Source: Bathymodiolus brooksi (lineage: Eukaryota; Mollusca; Bivalvia; Mytilida; Modiolidae). Taken from it: a stretch of 64,000 nucleotides of DNA. The DNA is taken from contig OY804580.1 in assembly GCA_963680875.1 (NCBI GenBank), positions 95,695,353 to 95,759,352 on the forward strand, read 5' to 3'. Position 1 is the stretch's first letter; every line of letters starts with the position of its first letter. The position numbers and the translations under genes are program-made. The notes beneath the pieces are model-generated. The model made no database searches and was not told the origin of the DNA. It worked only from the letters and a program-made list of their open reading frames with translations. Shown piece after piece: positions 1 to 12,454 of this stretch.

Positions 1-256
1 AACACAGTGACCTTGGTTTGTACTGTGAGCTCTAGTCTACCTATAACTAGTGTACAATGGCAGAGAAATATTGGTGGTTCCATAACAACCATCAACTCCA
101 ATACCAACACCAACAAATACAGTGGTAGTACCACCACCACACCGTCTCTGACCATCTTCAATGCTGCATCCAGTGATGTAGGAACTTACACATGTTTCCC
201 CTCCAACAGCGTTGGAACAGGACAAAGTTCCACCACAACACTCAGTGTTACAGGAA
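1..256 (+). CDS. Ig-domain exon 0 (5' end cut by window)
   Basis: This exon is open from the first base and ends at the canonical donor GGAA|GTAAGT. Its first 50 bases lie outside the window. It carries the serine variant after the second conserved cysteine (CFPSN). The remaining part includes the first Cys, the core Trp and the DVGTYTC motif of an Ig fold. The intron that follows has a private T at 929 where every other unit has G. Confidence 0.85.
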
Positions 257-380
257 GTAAGTACCGGTAATTGTAGTTGGTTGTAGAACTGTAATTTAAA
301 GTTTTTGTGTAGCTGATGATAGTTTGACTTATTCTATGGTGGTTGTTATTGGAAAAGTAGAATTGACTATTGTAGTGTAC

Positions 381-792
381 TGTAGAATATCCTTGTTGAA
401 TGTAGATTGTCCTGTTTGAATGTAGATTGTCCTTGTTGAGTGTAGAATGTCCTTGTTGAATGTAAATTGTCCTTGTTGAATGTAGATTGTCCTTGTTGAG
501 TGTAGAATGTCCTTGTTGAATGTAGAATGTCCTTGTTGAGTGTAGAATGTCCTTGTTGAGTGTAGAATGTCCTTGTTGAATGTAGAATGTCCTTGTTGAA
601 TGTAGAATGTCCTTGTTGAGTGTAGAATGTCCTTGTTGAATGTAGAATGTCCTTGTTGAGTGTAGAATGTCCTTGTTGAATGTAGAATGTCCTTGTTGAA
701 TGTATATTGTCCTTGTTGAGTGTAGAATGTCCTTGTTGAATGTAGAATGTCCTTGTTGAGTGTAGAATGTCCTTGTTGAATGTAGAATGTCC
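381..792 (+). repeat. Intronic 20-bp minisatellite (one block in each Ig unit)
   Basis: About 20 copies of TGTAGAATGTCCTTGTTGAA with A/G alternation at one position and occasional TGTAGATTGT or TGCAGAATGT variants. It lies 125 bp after the donor. Equivalent blocks are at 2135-2546, 3889-4300, 5643-5974, 7317-7728, 9071-9482, 10825-11236, 12579-12990, 14333-14664, 16007-16418, 17761-18172 and 19515-19926. The blocks at 5643 and 14333 have four copies fewer. I see no coding role: the short ORF that starts inside the last copy of each block is an accident of the repeat. Confidence 0.95.
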
Positions 793-1532
793 TAAGATGC
801 TGTTATTTTTGCCTCATAATGCATGGTTTGACTGTAACTACAACACAATTATGCAGTTGCAGTTAAATTATGTCTCACACTTTCTGGTAGCGACTTATTG
901 TTTTCGTCCTGTGTCTGTCTCTCTGTCCTTTTCTACGTGCAACTCCTATTTGTTAAATGATGATTCCTAAAAAATTTGCATGTTTGCTTATTACCATATG
1001 AAGATTGTTATTGTAGTTTGATCAGACCATTTTTGAAGGAGTTATTGCCCTTTTTGACTAATTTATCAAAATCATATCGGGTGTCAGAGAGGGGAGGGGA
1101 TAGACAATTATTTTTGTGTCAAAAGTAACCTTTAATGTATTCCATGGTTGTCTGTCATATTCAAAGCCCATGTTGTGATCTCTATTGTACCCAAAATATT
1201 TAGGTTTATAGTTTATAGTGAATTAGCTGACACAAATTGTGAAGGAGATTACGTTGAAAATCTTATGCTATTTGTAAAAACTGCAAACTTTATTATTTTT
1301 AAGGCACCTTTCAATTCGAATGGCATTCAAAATTTCCCACATACTCTAAAAATTACTCGTCAATCTAAAGGTATCAAAACCAGCAGCCATTTTTAGTTCT
1401 GTAAGTACCACCCTTAGAGTCCTAATGCTTTATTCATAAAGATTCTGCAGTTTAAGTCTGAATATTATTTACAGATTTTGCATTCTGAATGTACCAAAGA
1501 AAGTATCCCTTCCTATATATACATTGAACTTC

Positions 1533-1629
1533 CATAGCCATATTTGGATCTTGGCTCTTTTGAATTTACATAGCCATATTTGGATCTTGACTCTTTTGAA
1601 TTTCCATAGCCATATTTGGATCTTGGCTG
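1533..1629 (+). repeat. 36-bp direct repeat, 2.7 copies, upstream of each Ig acceptor
   Basis: Units of CATAGCCATATTTGGATCTT plus 16 more bases occur almost three times in a row, about 75 bp before the Ig acceptor. The same block precedes every exon in the array and is absent only from the truncated last unit. No function can be assigned. Confidence 0.9.
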
Positions 1630-1704
1630 TTAAATGTAGACTGATTTTTCAGTAAACCATTTGAAAGAATAAAATATTTGAATGAAGAGAACTTTAAATT
1701 TTAG

Positions 1705-2010
1705 ATTCCCCTACTGTACAAGTGGAACAACCATCATATTCTGTAACCACTGACAACACAGTGACCTTGGTTTGTACTGTGAGCTCTAGTCTACCTATAA
1801 CTAGTGTACAATGGCAGAGAAATATTGGTGGTTCCATAACAACCATCAACTCCAATACCAACACCAACAAATACAGTGGTAGTACCACCACCACACCGTC
1901 TCTGACCATCTTCAATGCTGCATCCAGTGATGTAGGAACTTACACATGTTTCCCCTCCAACAGCGTTGGAACAGGACAAAGTTCCACCACAACACTCAGT
2001 GTTACAGGAA
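1705..2010 (+). CDS. Ig-domain exon 1 (I-set/V-set-like), reference copy
   Basis: This 306-bp exon encodes one complete immunoglobulin domain, as found in extracellular adhesion or recognition proteins. Residue 1 is the Ser of the first full codon at 1707. Cys23 and Cys81 would form the disulfide, Trp36 (SVQWQR) is the core tryptophan, and DVGTYTC (75-81) is the classic DxGxYxC strand-F motif. A Thr/Asn/Ser-rich stretch (residues 48-65) fills the C'-E region. The acceptor is TTTTAG|AT and the donor is GGAA|GTAAGT. The exon starts with two bases of a split codon and ends with one, so it is symmetric phase 1-1 and can be skipped or repeated without a frame change. The GTG at 1722 is not a start: the frame simply enters from the previous exon. 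No signal peptide or membrane segment is encoded here. The exact Ig family is not recognised. Confidence 0.88.
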
Positions 2011-3458
2011 GTAAGTACCGGTAATTGTAGTTGGTTGTAGAACTGTAATTTAAAGTTTTTGTGTAGCTGATGATAGTTTGACTTATTCTATGGTGGTTGT
2101 TATTGGAAAAGTAGAATTGACTATTGTAGTGTACTGTAGAATATCCTTGTTGAATGTAGATTGTCCTGTTTGAATGTAGATTGTCCTTGTTGAGTGTAGA
2201 ATGTCCTTGTTGAATGTAAATTGTCCTTGTTGAATGTAGATTGTCCTTGTTGAGTGTAGAATGTCCTTGTTGAATGTAGAATGTCCTTGTTGAGTGTAGA
2301 ATGTCCTTGTTGAGTGTAGAATGTCCTTGTTGAATGTAGAATGTCCTTGTTGAATGTAGAATGTCTTTGTTGAGTGTAGAATGTCCTTGTTGAATGTAGA
2401 ATGTCCTTGTTGAGTGTAGAATGTCCTTGTTGAATGTAGAATGTCCTTGTTGAATGTAGATTGTCCTTGTTGAGTGCAGAATGTCCTTGTTGAATGTAGA
2501 ATGTCCTTGTTGAGTGTAGAATGTCCTTGTTGAATGTAGAATGTCCTAAGATGCTGTTATTTTTGCCTCATAATGCATGGTTTGACTGTAACTACAACAC
2601 AATTATGCAGTTGCAGTTAAATTATGTCTCACACTTTCTGGTAGCGACTTATTGTTTTCGTCCTGTGTCTGTCTCTCTGTCCGTTTCTACGTGCAACTCC
2701 TATTTGTTAAATGATGATTCCTAAAAAATTTGCATGTTTGCTTATTACCATATGAAGATTGTTATTGTAGTTTGATCAGACCATTTTTGAAGGAGTTATT
2801 GCCCTTTTTGACTAATTTATCAAAATCATATCGGGTGTCAGAGAGGGGAGGGGATAGACAATTATTTTTGTGTCAAAAGTAACCTTTAATGTATTCCATG
2901 GTTGTCTGTCATATTCAAAGCCCATGTTGTGATCTCTATTGTACCCAAAATATTTAGGTTTATAGTTTATAGTGAATTAGCTGACACAAATTGTGAAGGA
3001 GATTACGTTGAAAATCTTATGCTATTTGTAAAAACTGCAAACTTTATTATTTTTAAGGCACCTTTCAATTCGAATGGCATTCAAAATTTCCCACATACTC
3101 TAAAAATTACTCGTCAATCTAAAGGTATCAAAACCAGCAGCCATTTTTAGTTCTGTAAGTACCACCCTTAGAGTCCTAATGCTTTATTCATAAAGATTCT
3201 GCAGTTTAAGTCTGAATATTATTTACAGATTTTGCATTCTGAATGTACCAAAGAAAGTATCCCTTCCTATATATACATTGAACTTCCATAGCCATATTTG
3301 GATCTTGGCTCTTTTGAATTTACATAGCCATATTTGGATCTTGACTCTTTTGAATTTCCATAGCCATATTTGGATCTTGGCTGTTAAATGTAGACTGATT
3401 TTTCAGTAAACCATTTGAAAGAATAAAATATTTGAATGAAGAGAACTTTAAATTTTAG

Positions 3459-3764
3459 ATTCCCCTACTGTACAAGTGGAACAACCATCATATTCTGTAA
3501 CCACTGACAACACAGTGACCTTGGTTTGTACTGTGAGCTCTAGTCTACCTATAACTAGTGTACAATGGCAGAGAAATATTGGTGGTTCCATAACAACCAT
3601 CAACTCCAATACCAACACCAACAAATACAGTGGTAGTACCACCACCACACCGTCTCTGACCATCTTCAATGCTGCATCCAGTGATGTAGGAACTTACACA
3701 TGTTTCCCCTTCAACAGCGTTGGAACAGGACAAAGTTCCACCACAACACTCAGTGTTACAGGAA
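3459..3764 (+). CDS. Ig-domain exon 2
   Basis: Same exon with the same splice sites. It carries the phenylalanine variant at residue 84 (CFPFN, TTC instead of TCC), the only common amino-acid difference in the array. Confidence 0.87.
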
Positions 3765-5212
3765 GTAAGTACCGGTAATTGTAGTTGGTTGTAGAACTGT
3801 AATTTAAAGTTTTTGTGTAGCTGATGATAGTTTGACTTATTCTATGGTGGTTGTTATTGGAAAAGTAGAATTGACTATTGTAGTGTACTGTAGAATATCC
3901 TTGTTGAATGTAGATTGTCCTGTTTGAATGTAGATTGTCCTTGTTGAGTGTAGAATGTCCTTGTTGAATGTAAATTGTCCTTGTTGAATGTAGATTGTCC
4001 TTGTTGAGTGTAGAATGTCCTTGTTGAATGTAGAATGTCCTTGTTGAGTGCAGAATGTCCTTGTTGAGTGTAGAATGTCCTTGTTGAATGTAGAATGTCC
4101 TTGTTGAATGTAGAATGTCCTTGTTGAGTGTAGAATGTCCTTGTTGAATGTAGAATGTCCTTGTTGAGTGTAGAATGTCCTTGTTGAATGTAGAATGTCC
4201 TTGTTGAATGTAGATTGTCCTTGTTGAGTGTAGAATATCCTTGTTGAATGTAGAATGTCCTTGTTGAGTGTAGAATGTCCTTGTTGAATGTAGAATGTCC
4301 TAAGATGCTGTTATTTTTGCCTCATAATGCATGGTTTGACTGTAACTACAACACAATTATGCAGTTGCAGTTAAATTATGTCTCACACTTTCTGGTAGCG
4401 ACTTATTGTTTTCGTCCTGTGTCTGTCTCTCTGTCCGTTTCTACGTGCAACTCCTATTTGTTAAATGATGATTCCTAAAAAATTTGCATGTTTGCTTATT
4501 ACCATATGAAGATTGTTATTGTAGTTTGATCAGACCATTTTTGAAGGAGTTATTGCCCTTTTTGACTAATTTATCAAAATCATATCGGGTGTCAGAGAGG
4601 GGAGGGGATAGACAATTATTTTTGTGTCAAAAGTAACCTTTAATGTATTCCATGGTTGTCTGTCATATTCAAAGCCCATGTTGTGATCTCTATTGTACCC
4701 AAAATATTTAGGTTTATAGTTTATAGTGAATTAGCTGACACAAATTGTGAAGGAGATTACGTTAAAAATCTTATGCTATTTGTAAAAACTGCAAACTTTA
4801 TTATTTTTAAGGCACCTTTCAATTCGAATGGCATTCAAAATTTCCCACATACTCTAAAAATTACTCGTCAATCTAAAGGTATCAAAACCAGCAGCCATTT
4901 TTAGTTCTGTAAGTACCACCCTTAGAGTCCTAATGCTTTATTCATAAAGATTCTGCAGTTTAAGTCTGAATATTATTTACAGATTTTGCATTCTGAATGT
5001 ACCAAAGAAAGTATCCCTTCCTATATATACATTGAACTTCCATAGCCATATTTGGATCTTGGCTCTTTTGAATTTACATAGCCATATTTGGATCTTGACT
5101 CTTTTGAATTTCCATAGCCATATTTGGATCTTGGCTGTTAAATGTAGACTGATTTTTCAGTAAACCATTTGAAAGAATAAAATATTTGAATGAAGAGAAC
5201 TTTAAATTTTAG

Positions 5213-5518
5213 ATTCCCCTACTGTACAAGTGGAACAACCATCATATTCTGTAACCACTGACAACACAGTGACCTTGGTTTGTACTGTGAGCTCTAGTCT
5301 ACCTATAACTAGTGTACAATGGCAGAGAAATATTGGTGGTTCCATAACAACCATCAACTCCAATACCAACACCAACAAATACAGTGGTAGTACCACCACC
5401 ACACCGTCTCTGACCATCTTCAATGCTGCATCCAGTGATGTAGGAACTTACACATGTTTCCCCTTCAACAGCGTTGGAACAGGACAAAGTTCCACCACAA
5501 CACTCAGTGTTACAGGAA
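5213..5518 (+). CDS. Ig-domain exon 3
   Basis: Phe-84 variant. The intron before it carries a G-to-A change (DYVKNL instead of DYVENL in the meaningless conceptual reading at 4656-4904) that recurs only 8690 bp later. The intron after it is the shortened one, with 80 bp of minisatellite missing. Confidence 0.87.
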
Positions 5519-6886
5519 GTAAGTACCGGTAATTGTAGTTGGTTGTAGAACTGTAATTTAAAGTTTTTGTGTAGCTGATGATAGTTTGACTTATTCTATG
5601 GTGGTTGTTATTGGAAAAGTAGAATTGACTATTGTAGTGTACTGTAGAATATCCTTGTTGAATGTAGATTGTCCTGTTTGAATGTAGATTGTCCTTGTTG
5701 AGTGTAGAATGTCCTTGTTGAATGTAAATTGTCCTTGTTGAATGTAGATTGTCCTTGTTGAGTGTAGAATGTCCTTGTTGAATGTAGAATGTCCTTGTTG
5801 AGTGCAGAATGTCCTTGTTGAGTGTAGAATGTCCTTGTTGAATGTAGAATGTCCTTGTTGAATGTAGAATGTCCTTGTTGAATGTAGATTGTCCTTGTTG
5901 AGTGCAGAATGTCCTTGTTGAATGTAGAATGTCCTTGTTGAGTGTAGAATGTCCTTGTTGAATGTAGAATGTCCTAAGATGCTGTTATTTTTGCCTCATA
6001 ATGCATGGTTTGACTGTAACTACAACACAATTATGCAGTTGCAGTTAAATTATGTCTCACACTTTCTGGTAGCGACTTATTGTTTTCGTCCTGTGTCTGT
6101 CTCTCTGTCCGTTTCTACGTGCAACTCCTATTTGTTAAATGATGATTCCTAAAAAATTTGCATGTTTGCTTATTACCATATGAAGATTGTTATTGTAGTT
6201 TGATCAGACCATTTTTGAAGGAGTTATTGCCCTTTTTGACTAATTTATCAAAATCATATCGGGTGTCAGAGAGGGGAGGGGATAGACAATTATTTTTGTG
6301 TCAAAAGTAACCTTTAATGTATTCCATGGTTGTCTGTCATATTCAAAGCCCATGTTGTGATCTCTATTGTACCCAAAATATTTAGGTTTATAGTTTATAG
6401 TGAATTAGCTGACACAAATTGTGAAGGAGATTACGTTGAAAATCTTATGCTATTTGTAAAAACTGCAAACTTTATTATTTTTAAGGCACCTTTCAATTCG
6501 AATGGCATTCAAAATTTCCCACATACTCTAAAAATTACTCGTCAATCTAAAGGTATCAAAACCAGCAGCCATTTTTAGTTCTGTAAGTACCACCCTTAGA
6601 GTCCTAATGCTTTATTCATAAAGATTCTGCAGTTTAAGTCTGAATATTATTTACAGATTTTGCATTCTGAATGTACCAAAGAAAGTATCCCTTCCTATAT
6701 ATACATTGAACTTCCATAGCCATATTTGGATCTTGGCTCTTTTGAATTTACATAGCCATATTTGGATCTTGACTCTTTTGAATTTCCATAGCCATATTTG
6801 GATCTTGGCTGTTAAATGTAGACTGATTTTTCAGTAAACCATTTGAAAGAATAAAATATTTGAATGAAGAGAACTTTAAATTTTAG

Positions 6887-7192
6887 ATTCCCCTACTGTA
6901 CAAGTGGAACAACCATCATATTCTGTAACCACTGACAACACAGTGACCTTGGTTTGTACTGTGAGCTCTAGTCTACCTATAACTAGTGTACAATGGCAGA
7001 GAAATATTGGTGGTTCCATAACAACCATCAACTCCAATACCAACACCAACAAATACAGTGGTAGTACCACCACCACACCGTCTCTGACCATCTTCAATGC
7101 TGCATCCAGTGATGTAGGAACTTACACATGTTTCCCCTTCAACAGCGTTGGAACAAGACAAAGTTCCACCACAACACTCAGTGTTACAGGAA
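6887..7192 (+). CDS. Ig-domain exon 4 (unique Gly-to-Arg change)
   Basis: Phe-84 variant with a private substitution at 7156 that turns Gly90 into Arg (SVGTR instead of SVGTG), just after the F strand. Its higher-order partner, the exon at 15577, has Gly, so this change arose after the 8690-bp duplication or is a sequencing or haplotype difference. Confidence 0.87.
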
Positions 7193-8640
7193 GTAAGTAC
7201 CGGTAATTGTAGTTGGTTGTAGAACTGTAATTTAAAGTTTTTGTGTAGCTGATGATAGTTTGACTTATTCTATGGTGGTTGTTATTGGAAAAGTAGAATT
7301 GACTATTGTAGTGTACTGTAGAATATCCTTGTTGAATGTAGATTGTCCTGTTTGAATGTAGATTGTCCTTGTTGAGTGTAGAATGTCCTTGTTGAATGTA
7401 AATTGTCCTTGTTGAATGTAGATTGTCCTTGTTGAGTGTAGAATGTCCTTGTTGAATGTAGAATGTCCTTGTTGAGTGCAGAATGTCCTTGTTGAGTGTA
7501 GAATGTCCTTGTTGAATGTAGAATGTCCTTGTTGAATGTAGAATGTCCTTGTTGAGTGTAGAATGTCCTTGTTGAATGTAGAATGTCCTTGTTGAGTGTA
7601 GAATGTCCTTGTTGAATGTAGAATGTCCTTGTTGAATGTAGATTGTCCTTGTTGAGTGTAGAATATCCTTGTTGAATGTAGAATGTCCTTGTTGAGTGTA
7701 GAATGTCCTTGTTGAATGTAGAATGTCCTAAGATGCTGTTATTTTTGCCTCATAATGCATGGTTTGACTGTAACTACAACACAATTATGCAGTTGCAGTT
7801 AAATTATGTCTCACACTTTCTGGTAGCGACTTATTGTTTTCGTCCTGTGTCTGTCTCTCTGTCCGTTTCTACGTGCAACTCCTATTTGTTAAATGATGAT
7901 TCCTAAAAAATTTGCATGTTTGCTTATTACCATATGAAGATTGTTATTGTAGTTTGATCAGACCATTTTTGAAGGAGTTATTGCCCTTTTTGACTAATTT
8001 ATCAAAATCATATCGGGTGTCAGAGAGGGGAGGGGATAGACAATTATTTTTGTGTCAAAAGTAACCTTTAATGTATTCCATGGTTGTCTGTCATATTCAA
8101 AGCCCATGTTGTGATCTCTATTGTACCCAAAATATTTAGGTTTATAGTTTATAGTGAATTAGCTGACACAAATTGTGAAGGAGATTACGTTGAAAATCTT
8201 ATGCTATTTGTAAAAACTGCAAACTTTATTATTTTTAAGGCACCTTTCAATTCGAATGGCATTCAAAATTTCCCACATACTCTAAAAATTACTCGTCAAT
8301 CTAAAGGTATCAAAACCAGCAGCCATTTTTAGTTCTGTATGTACCACCCTTAGAGTCCTAATGCTTTATTCATAAAGATTCTGCAGTTTAAGTCTGAATA
8401 TTATTTACAGATTTTGCATTCTGAATGTACCAAAGAAAGTATCCCTTCCTCTATATACATTGAACTTCCATAGCCATATTTGGATCTTGGCTCTTTTGAA
8501 TTTACATAGCCATATTTGGATCTTGACTCTTTTGAATTTCCATAGCCATATTTGGATCTTGGCTGTTAAATGTAGACTGATTTTTCAGTAAACCATTTGA
8601 AAGAATAAAATATTTGAATGAAGAGAACTTTAAATTTTAG

Positions 8641-8946
8641 ATTCCCCTACTGTACAAGTGGAACAACCATCATATTCTGTAACCACTGACAACACAGTGA
8701 CCTTGGTTTGTACTGTGAGCTCTAGTCTACCTATAACTAGTGTACAATGGCAGAGAAATATTGGTGGTTCCATAACAACCATCAACTCCAATACCAACAC
8801 CAACAAATACAGTGGTAGTACCACCACCACACCGTCTCTGACCATCTTCAATGCTGCATCCAGTGATGTAGGAACTTACACATGTTTCCCCTCCAACAGC
8901 GTTGGAACAGGACAAAGTTCCACCACAACACTCAGTGTTACAGGAA
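8641..8946 (+). CDS. Ig-domain exon 5
   Basis: Ser-84 variant, the higher-order counterpart of exon 0. The intron before it has two linked markers (CTGTATGTACC near 8335 and CCTCTATATAC near 8450) that appear again exactly 8690 bp downstream, before the exon at 17331. Confidence 0.87.
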
Positions 8947-10394
8947 GTAAGTACCGGTAATTGTAGTTGGTTGTAGAACTGTAATTTAAAGTTTTTGTGT
9001 AGCTGATGATAGTTTGACTTATTCTATGGTGGTTGTTATTGGAAAAGTAGAATTGACTATTGTAGTGTACTGTAGAATATCCTTGTTGAATGTAGATTGT
9101 CCTGTTTGAATGTAGATTGTCCTTGTTGAGTGTAGAATGTCCTTGTTGAATGTAAATTGTCCTTGTTGAATGTAGATTGTCCTTGTTGAGTGTAGAATGT
9201 CCTTGTTGAATGTAGAATGTCCTTGTTGAGTGTAGAATGTCCTTGTTGAGTGTAGAATGTCCTTGTTGAATGTAGAATGTCCTTGTTGAATGTAGAATGT
9301 CCTTGTTGAGTGTAGAATGTCCTTGTTGAATGTAGAATGTCCTTGTTGAGTGTAGAATGTCCTTGTTGAATGTAGAATGTCCTTGTTGAATGTATATTGT
9401 CCTTGTTGAGTGTAGAATGTCCTTGTTGAATGTAGAATGTCCTTGTTGAGTGTAGAATGTCCTTGTTGAATGTAGAATGTCCTAAGATGCTGTTATTTTT
9501 GCCTCATAATGCATGGTTTGACTGTAACTACAACACAATTATGCAGTTGCAGTTAAATTATGTCTCACACTTTCTGGTAGCGACTTATTGTTTTCGTCCT
9601 GTGTCTGTCTCTCTGTCCGTTTCTACGTGCAACTCCTATTTGTTAAATGATGATTCCTAAAAAATTTGCATGTTTGCTTATTACCATATGAAGATTGTTA
9701 TTGTAGTTTGATCAGACCATTTTTGAAGGAGTTATTGCCCTTTTTGACTAATTTATCAAAATCATATCGGGTGTCAGAGAGGGGAGGGGATAGACAATTA
9801 TTTTTGTGTCAAAAGTAACCTTTAATGTATTCCATGGTTGTCTGTCATATTCAAAGCCCATGTTGTGATCTCTATTGTACCCAAAATATTTAGGTTTATA
9901 GTTTATAGTGAATTAGCTGACACAAATTGTGAAGGAGATTACGTTGAAAATCTTATGCTATTTGTAAAAACTGCAAACTTTATTATTTTTAAGGCACCTT
10001 TCAATTCGAATGGCATTCAAAATTTCCCACATACTCTAAAAATTACTCGTCAATCTAAAGGTATCAAAACCAGCAGCCATTTTTAGTTCTGTAAGTACCA
10101 CCCTTAGAGTCCTAATGCTTTATTCATAAAGATTCTGCAGTTTAAGTCTGAATATTATTTACAGATTTTGCATTCTGAATGTACCAAAGAAAGTATCCCT
10201 TCCTATATATACATTGAACTTCCATAGCCATATTTGGATCTTGGCTCTTTTGAATTTACATAGCCATATTTGGATCTTGACTCTTTTGAATTTCCATAGC
10301 CATATTTGGATCTTGGCTGTTAAATGTAGACTGATTTTTCAGTAAACCATTTGAAAGAATAAAATATTTGAATGAAGAGAACTTTAAATTTTAG

Positions 10395-10700
10395 ATTCCC
10401 CTACTGTACAAGTGGAACAACCATCATATTCTGTAACCACTGACAACACAGTGACCTTGGTTTGTACTGTGAGCTCTAGTCTACCTATAACTAGTGTACA
10501 ATGGCAGAGAAATATTGGTGGTTCCATAACAACCATCAACTCCAATACCAACACCAACAAATACAGTGGTAGTACCACCACCACACCGTCTCTGACCATC
10601 TTCAATGCTGCATCCAGTGATGTAGGAACTTACACATGTTTCCCCTCCAACAGCGTTGGAACAGGACAAAGTTCCACCACAACACTCAGTGTTACAGGAA
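10395..10700 (+). CDS. Ig-domain exon 6
   Basis: Ser-84 variant, the counterpart of exon 1. Its downstream minisatellite has the TGTCTTTGTTG marker near 11053, shared only with the units at 1705 and 19085. Confidence 0.87.
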
Positions 10701-12148
10701 GTAAGTACCGGTAATTGTAGTTGGTTGTAGAACTGTAATTTAAAGTTTTTGTGTAGCTGATGATAGTTTGACTTATTCTATGGTGGTTGTTATTGGAAAA
10801 GTAGAATTGACTATTGTAGTGTACTGTAGAATATCCTTGTTGAATGTAGATTGTCCTGTTTGAATGTAGATTGTCCTTGTTGAGTGTAGAATGTCCTTGT
10901 TGAATGTAAATTGTCCTTGTTGAATGTAGATTGTCCTTGTTGAGTGTAGAATGTCCTTGTTGAATGTAGAATGTCCTTGTTGAGTGTAGAATGTCCTTGT
11001 TGAGTGTAGAATGTCCTTGTTGAATGTAGAATGTCCTTGTTGAATGTAGAATGTCTTTGTTGAGTGTAGAATGTCCTTGTTGAATGTAGAATGTCCTTGT
11101 TGAGTGTAGAATGTCCTTGTTGAATGTAGAATGTCCTTGTTGAATGTAGATTGTCCTTGTTGAGTGCAGAATGTCCTTGTTGAATGTAGAATGTCCTTGT
11201 TGAGTGTAGAATGTCCTTGTTGAATGTAGAATGTCCTAAGATGCTGTTATTTTTGCCTCATAATGCATGGTTTGACTGTAACTACAACACAATTATGCAG
11301 TTGCAGTTAAATTATGTCTCACACTTTCTGGTAGCGACTTATTGTTTTCGTCCTGTGTCTGTCTCTCTGTCCGTTTCTACGTGCAACTCCTATTTGTTAA
11401 ATGATGATTCCTAAAAAATTTGCATGTTTGCTTATTACCATATGAAGATTGTTATTGTAGTTTGATCAGACCATTTTTGAAGGAGTTATTGCCCTTTTTG
11501 ACTAATTTATCAAAATCATATCGGGTGTCAGAGAGGGGAGGGGATAGACAATTATTTTTGTGTCAAAAGTAACCTTTAATGTATTCCATGGTTGTCTGTC
11601 ATATTCAAAGCCCATGTTGTGATCTCTATTGTACCCAAAATATTTAGGTTTATAGTTTATAGTGAATTAGCTGACACAAATTGTGAAGGAGATTACGTTG
11701 AAAATCTTATGCTATTTGTAAAAACTGCAAACTTTATTATTTTTAAGGCACCTTTCAATTCGAATGGCATTCAAAATTTCCCACATACTCTAAAAATTAC
11801 TCGTCAATCTAAAGGTATCAAAACCAGCAGCCATTTTTAGTTCTGTAAGTACCACCCTTAGAGTCCTAATGCTTTATTCATAAAGATTCTGCAGTTTAAG
11901 TCTGAATATTATTTACAGATTTTGCATTCTGAATGTACCAAAGAAAGTATCCCTTCCTATATATACATTGAACTTCCATAGCCATATTTGGATCTTGGCT
12001 CTTTTGAATTTACATAGCCATATTTGGATCTTGACTCTTTTGAATTTCCATAGCCATATTTGGATCTTGGCTGTTAAATGTAGACTGATTTTTCAGTAAA
12101 CCATTTGAAAGAATAAAATATTTGAATGAAGAGAACTTTAAATTTTAG

Positions 12149-12454
12149 ATTCCCCTACTGTACAAGTGGAACAACCATCATATTCTGTAACCACTGACAA
12201 CACAGTGACCTTGGTTTGTACTGTGAGCTCTAGTCTACCTATAACTAGTGTACAATGGCAGAGAAATATTGGTGGTTCCATAACAACCATCAACTCCAAT
12301 ACCAACACCAACAAATACAGTGGTAGTACCACCACCACACCGTCTCTGACCATCTTCAATGCTGCATCCAGTGATGTAGGAACTTACACATGTTTCCCCT
12401 TCAACAGCGTTGGAACAGGACAAAGTTCCACCACAACACTCAGTGTTACAGGAA
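12149..12454 (+). CDS. Ig-domain exon 7
   Basis: Phe-84 variant, the counterpart of exon 2. Acceptor, donor and reading phase are unchanged. Confidence 0.87.

Noticed and set aside
381..792. CRISPR-like array from regular 20-bp repeats
   Set aside because: The repeats are directly adjacent with no unique spacers, in a eukaryotic intron; this is a minisatellite.
767..970. Recurring 67-residue ORF (MSLLNVECPKMLL...) in each Ig unit
   Set aside because: It begins inside the 20-bp minisatellite and runs through intron. It recurs only because the unit is duplicated, and has no splice or coding signals of its own.
1148..1396. Recurring 82-residue ORF (MSVIFKAHVV...) in each Ig unit
   Set aside because: It is intronic, starts at a non-ATG codon and has no recognisable domain. 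Its repetition follows the tandem array and is not evidence of selection.
1694..1915. Minus-strand ORFs opposite the Ig exons (73 and 62 residues)
   Set aside because: They are shadows of the Ig exon in antisense. The splice sites and domain motifs support the plus strand.
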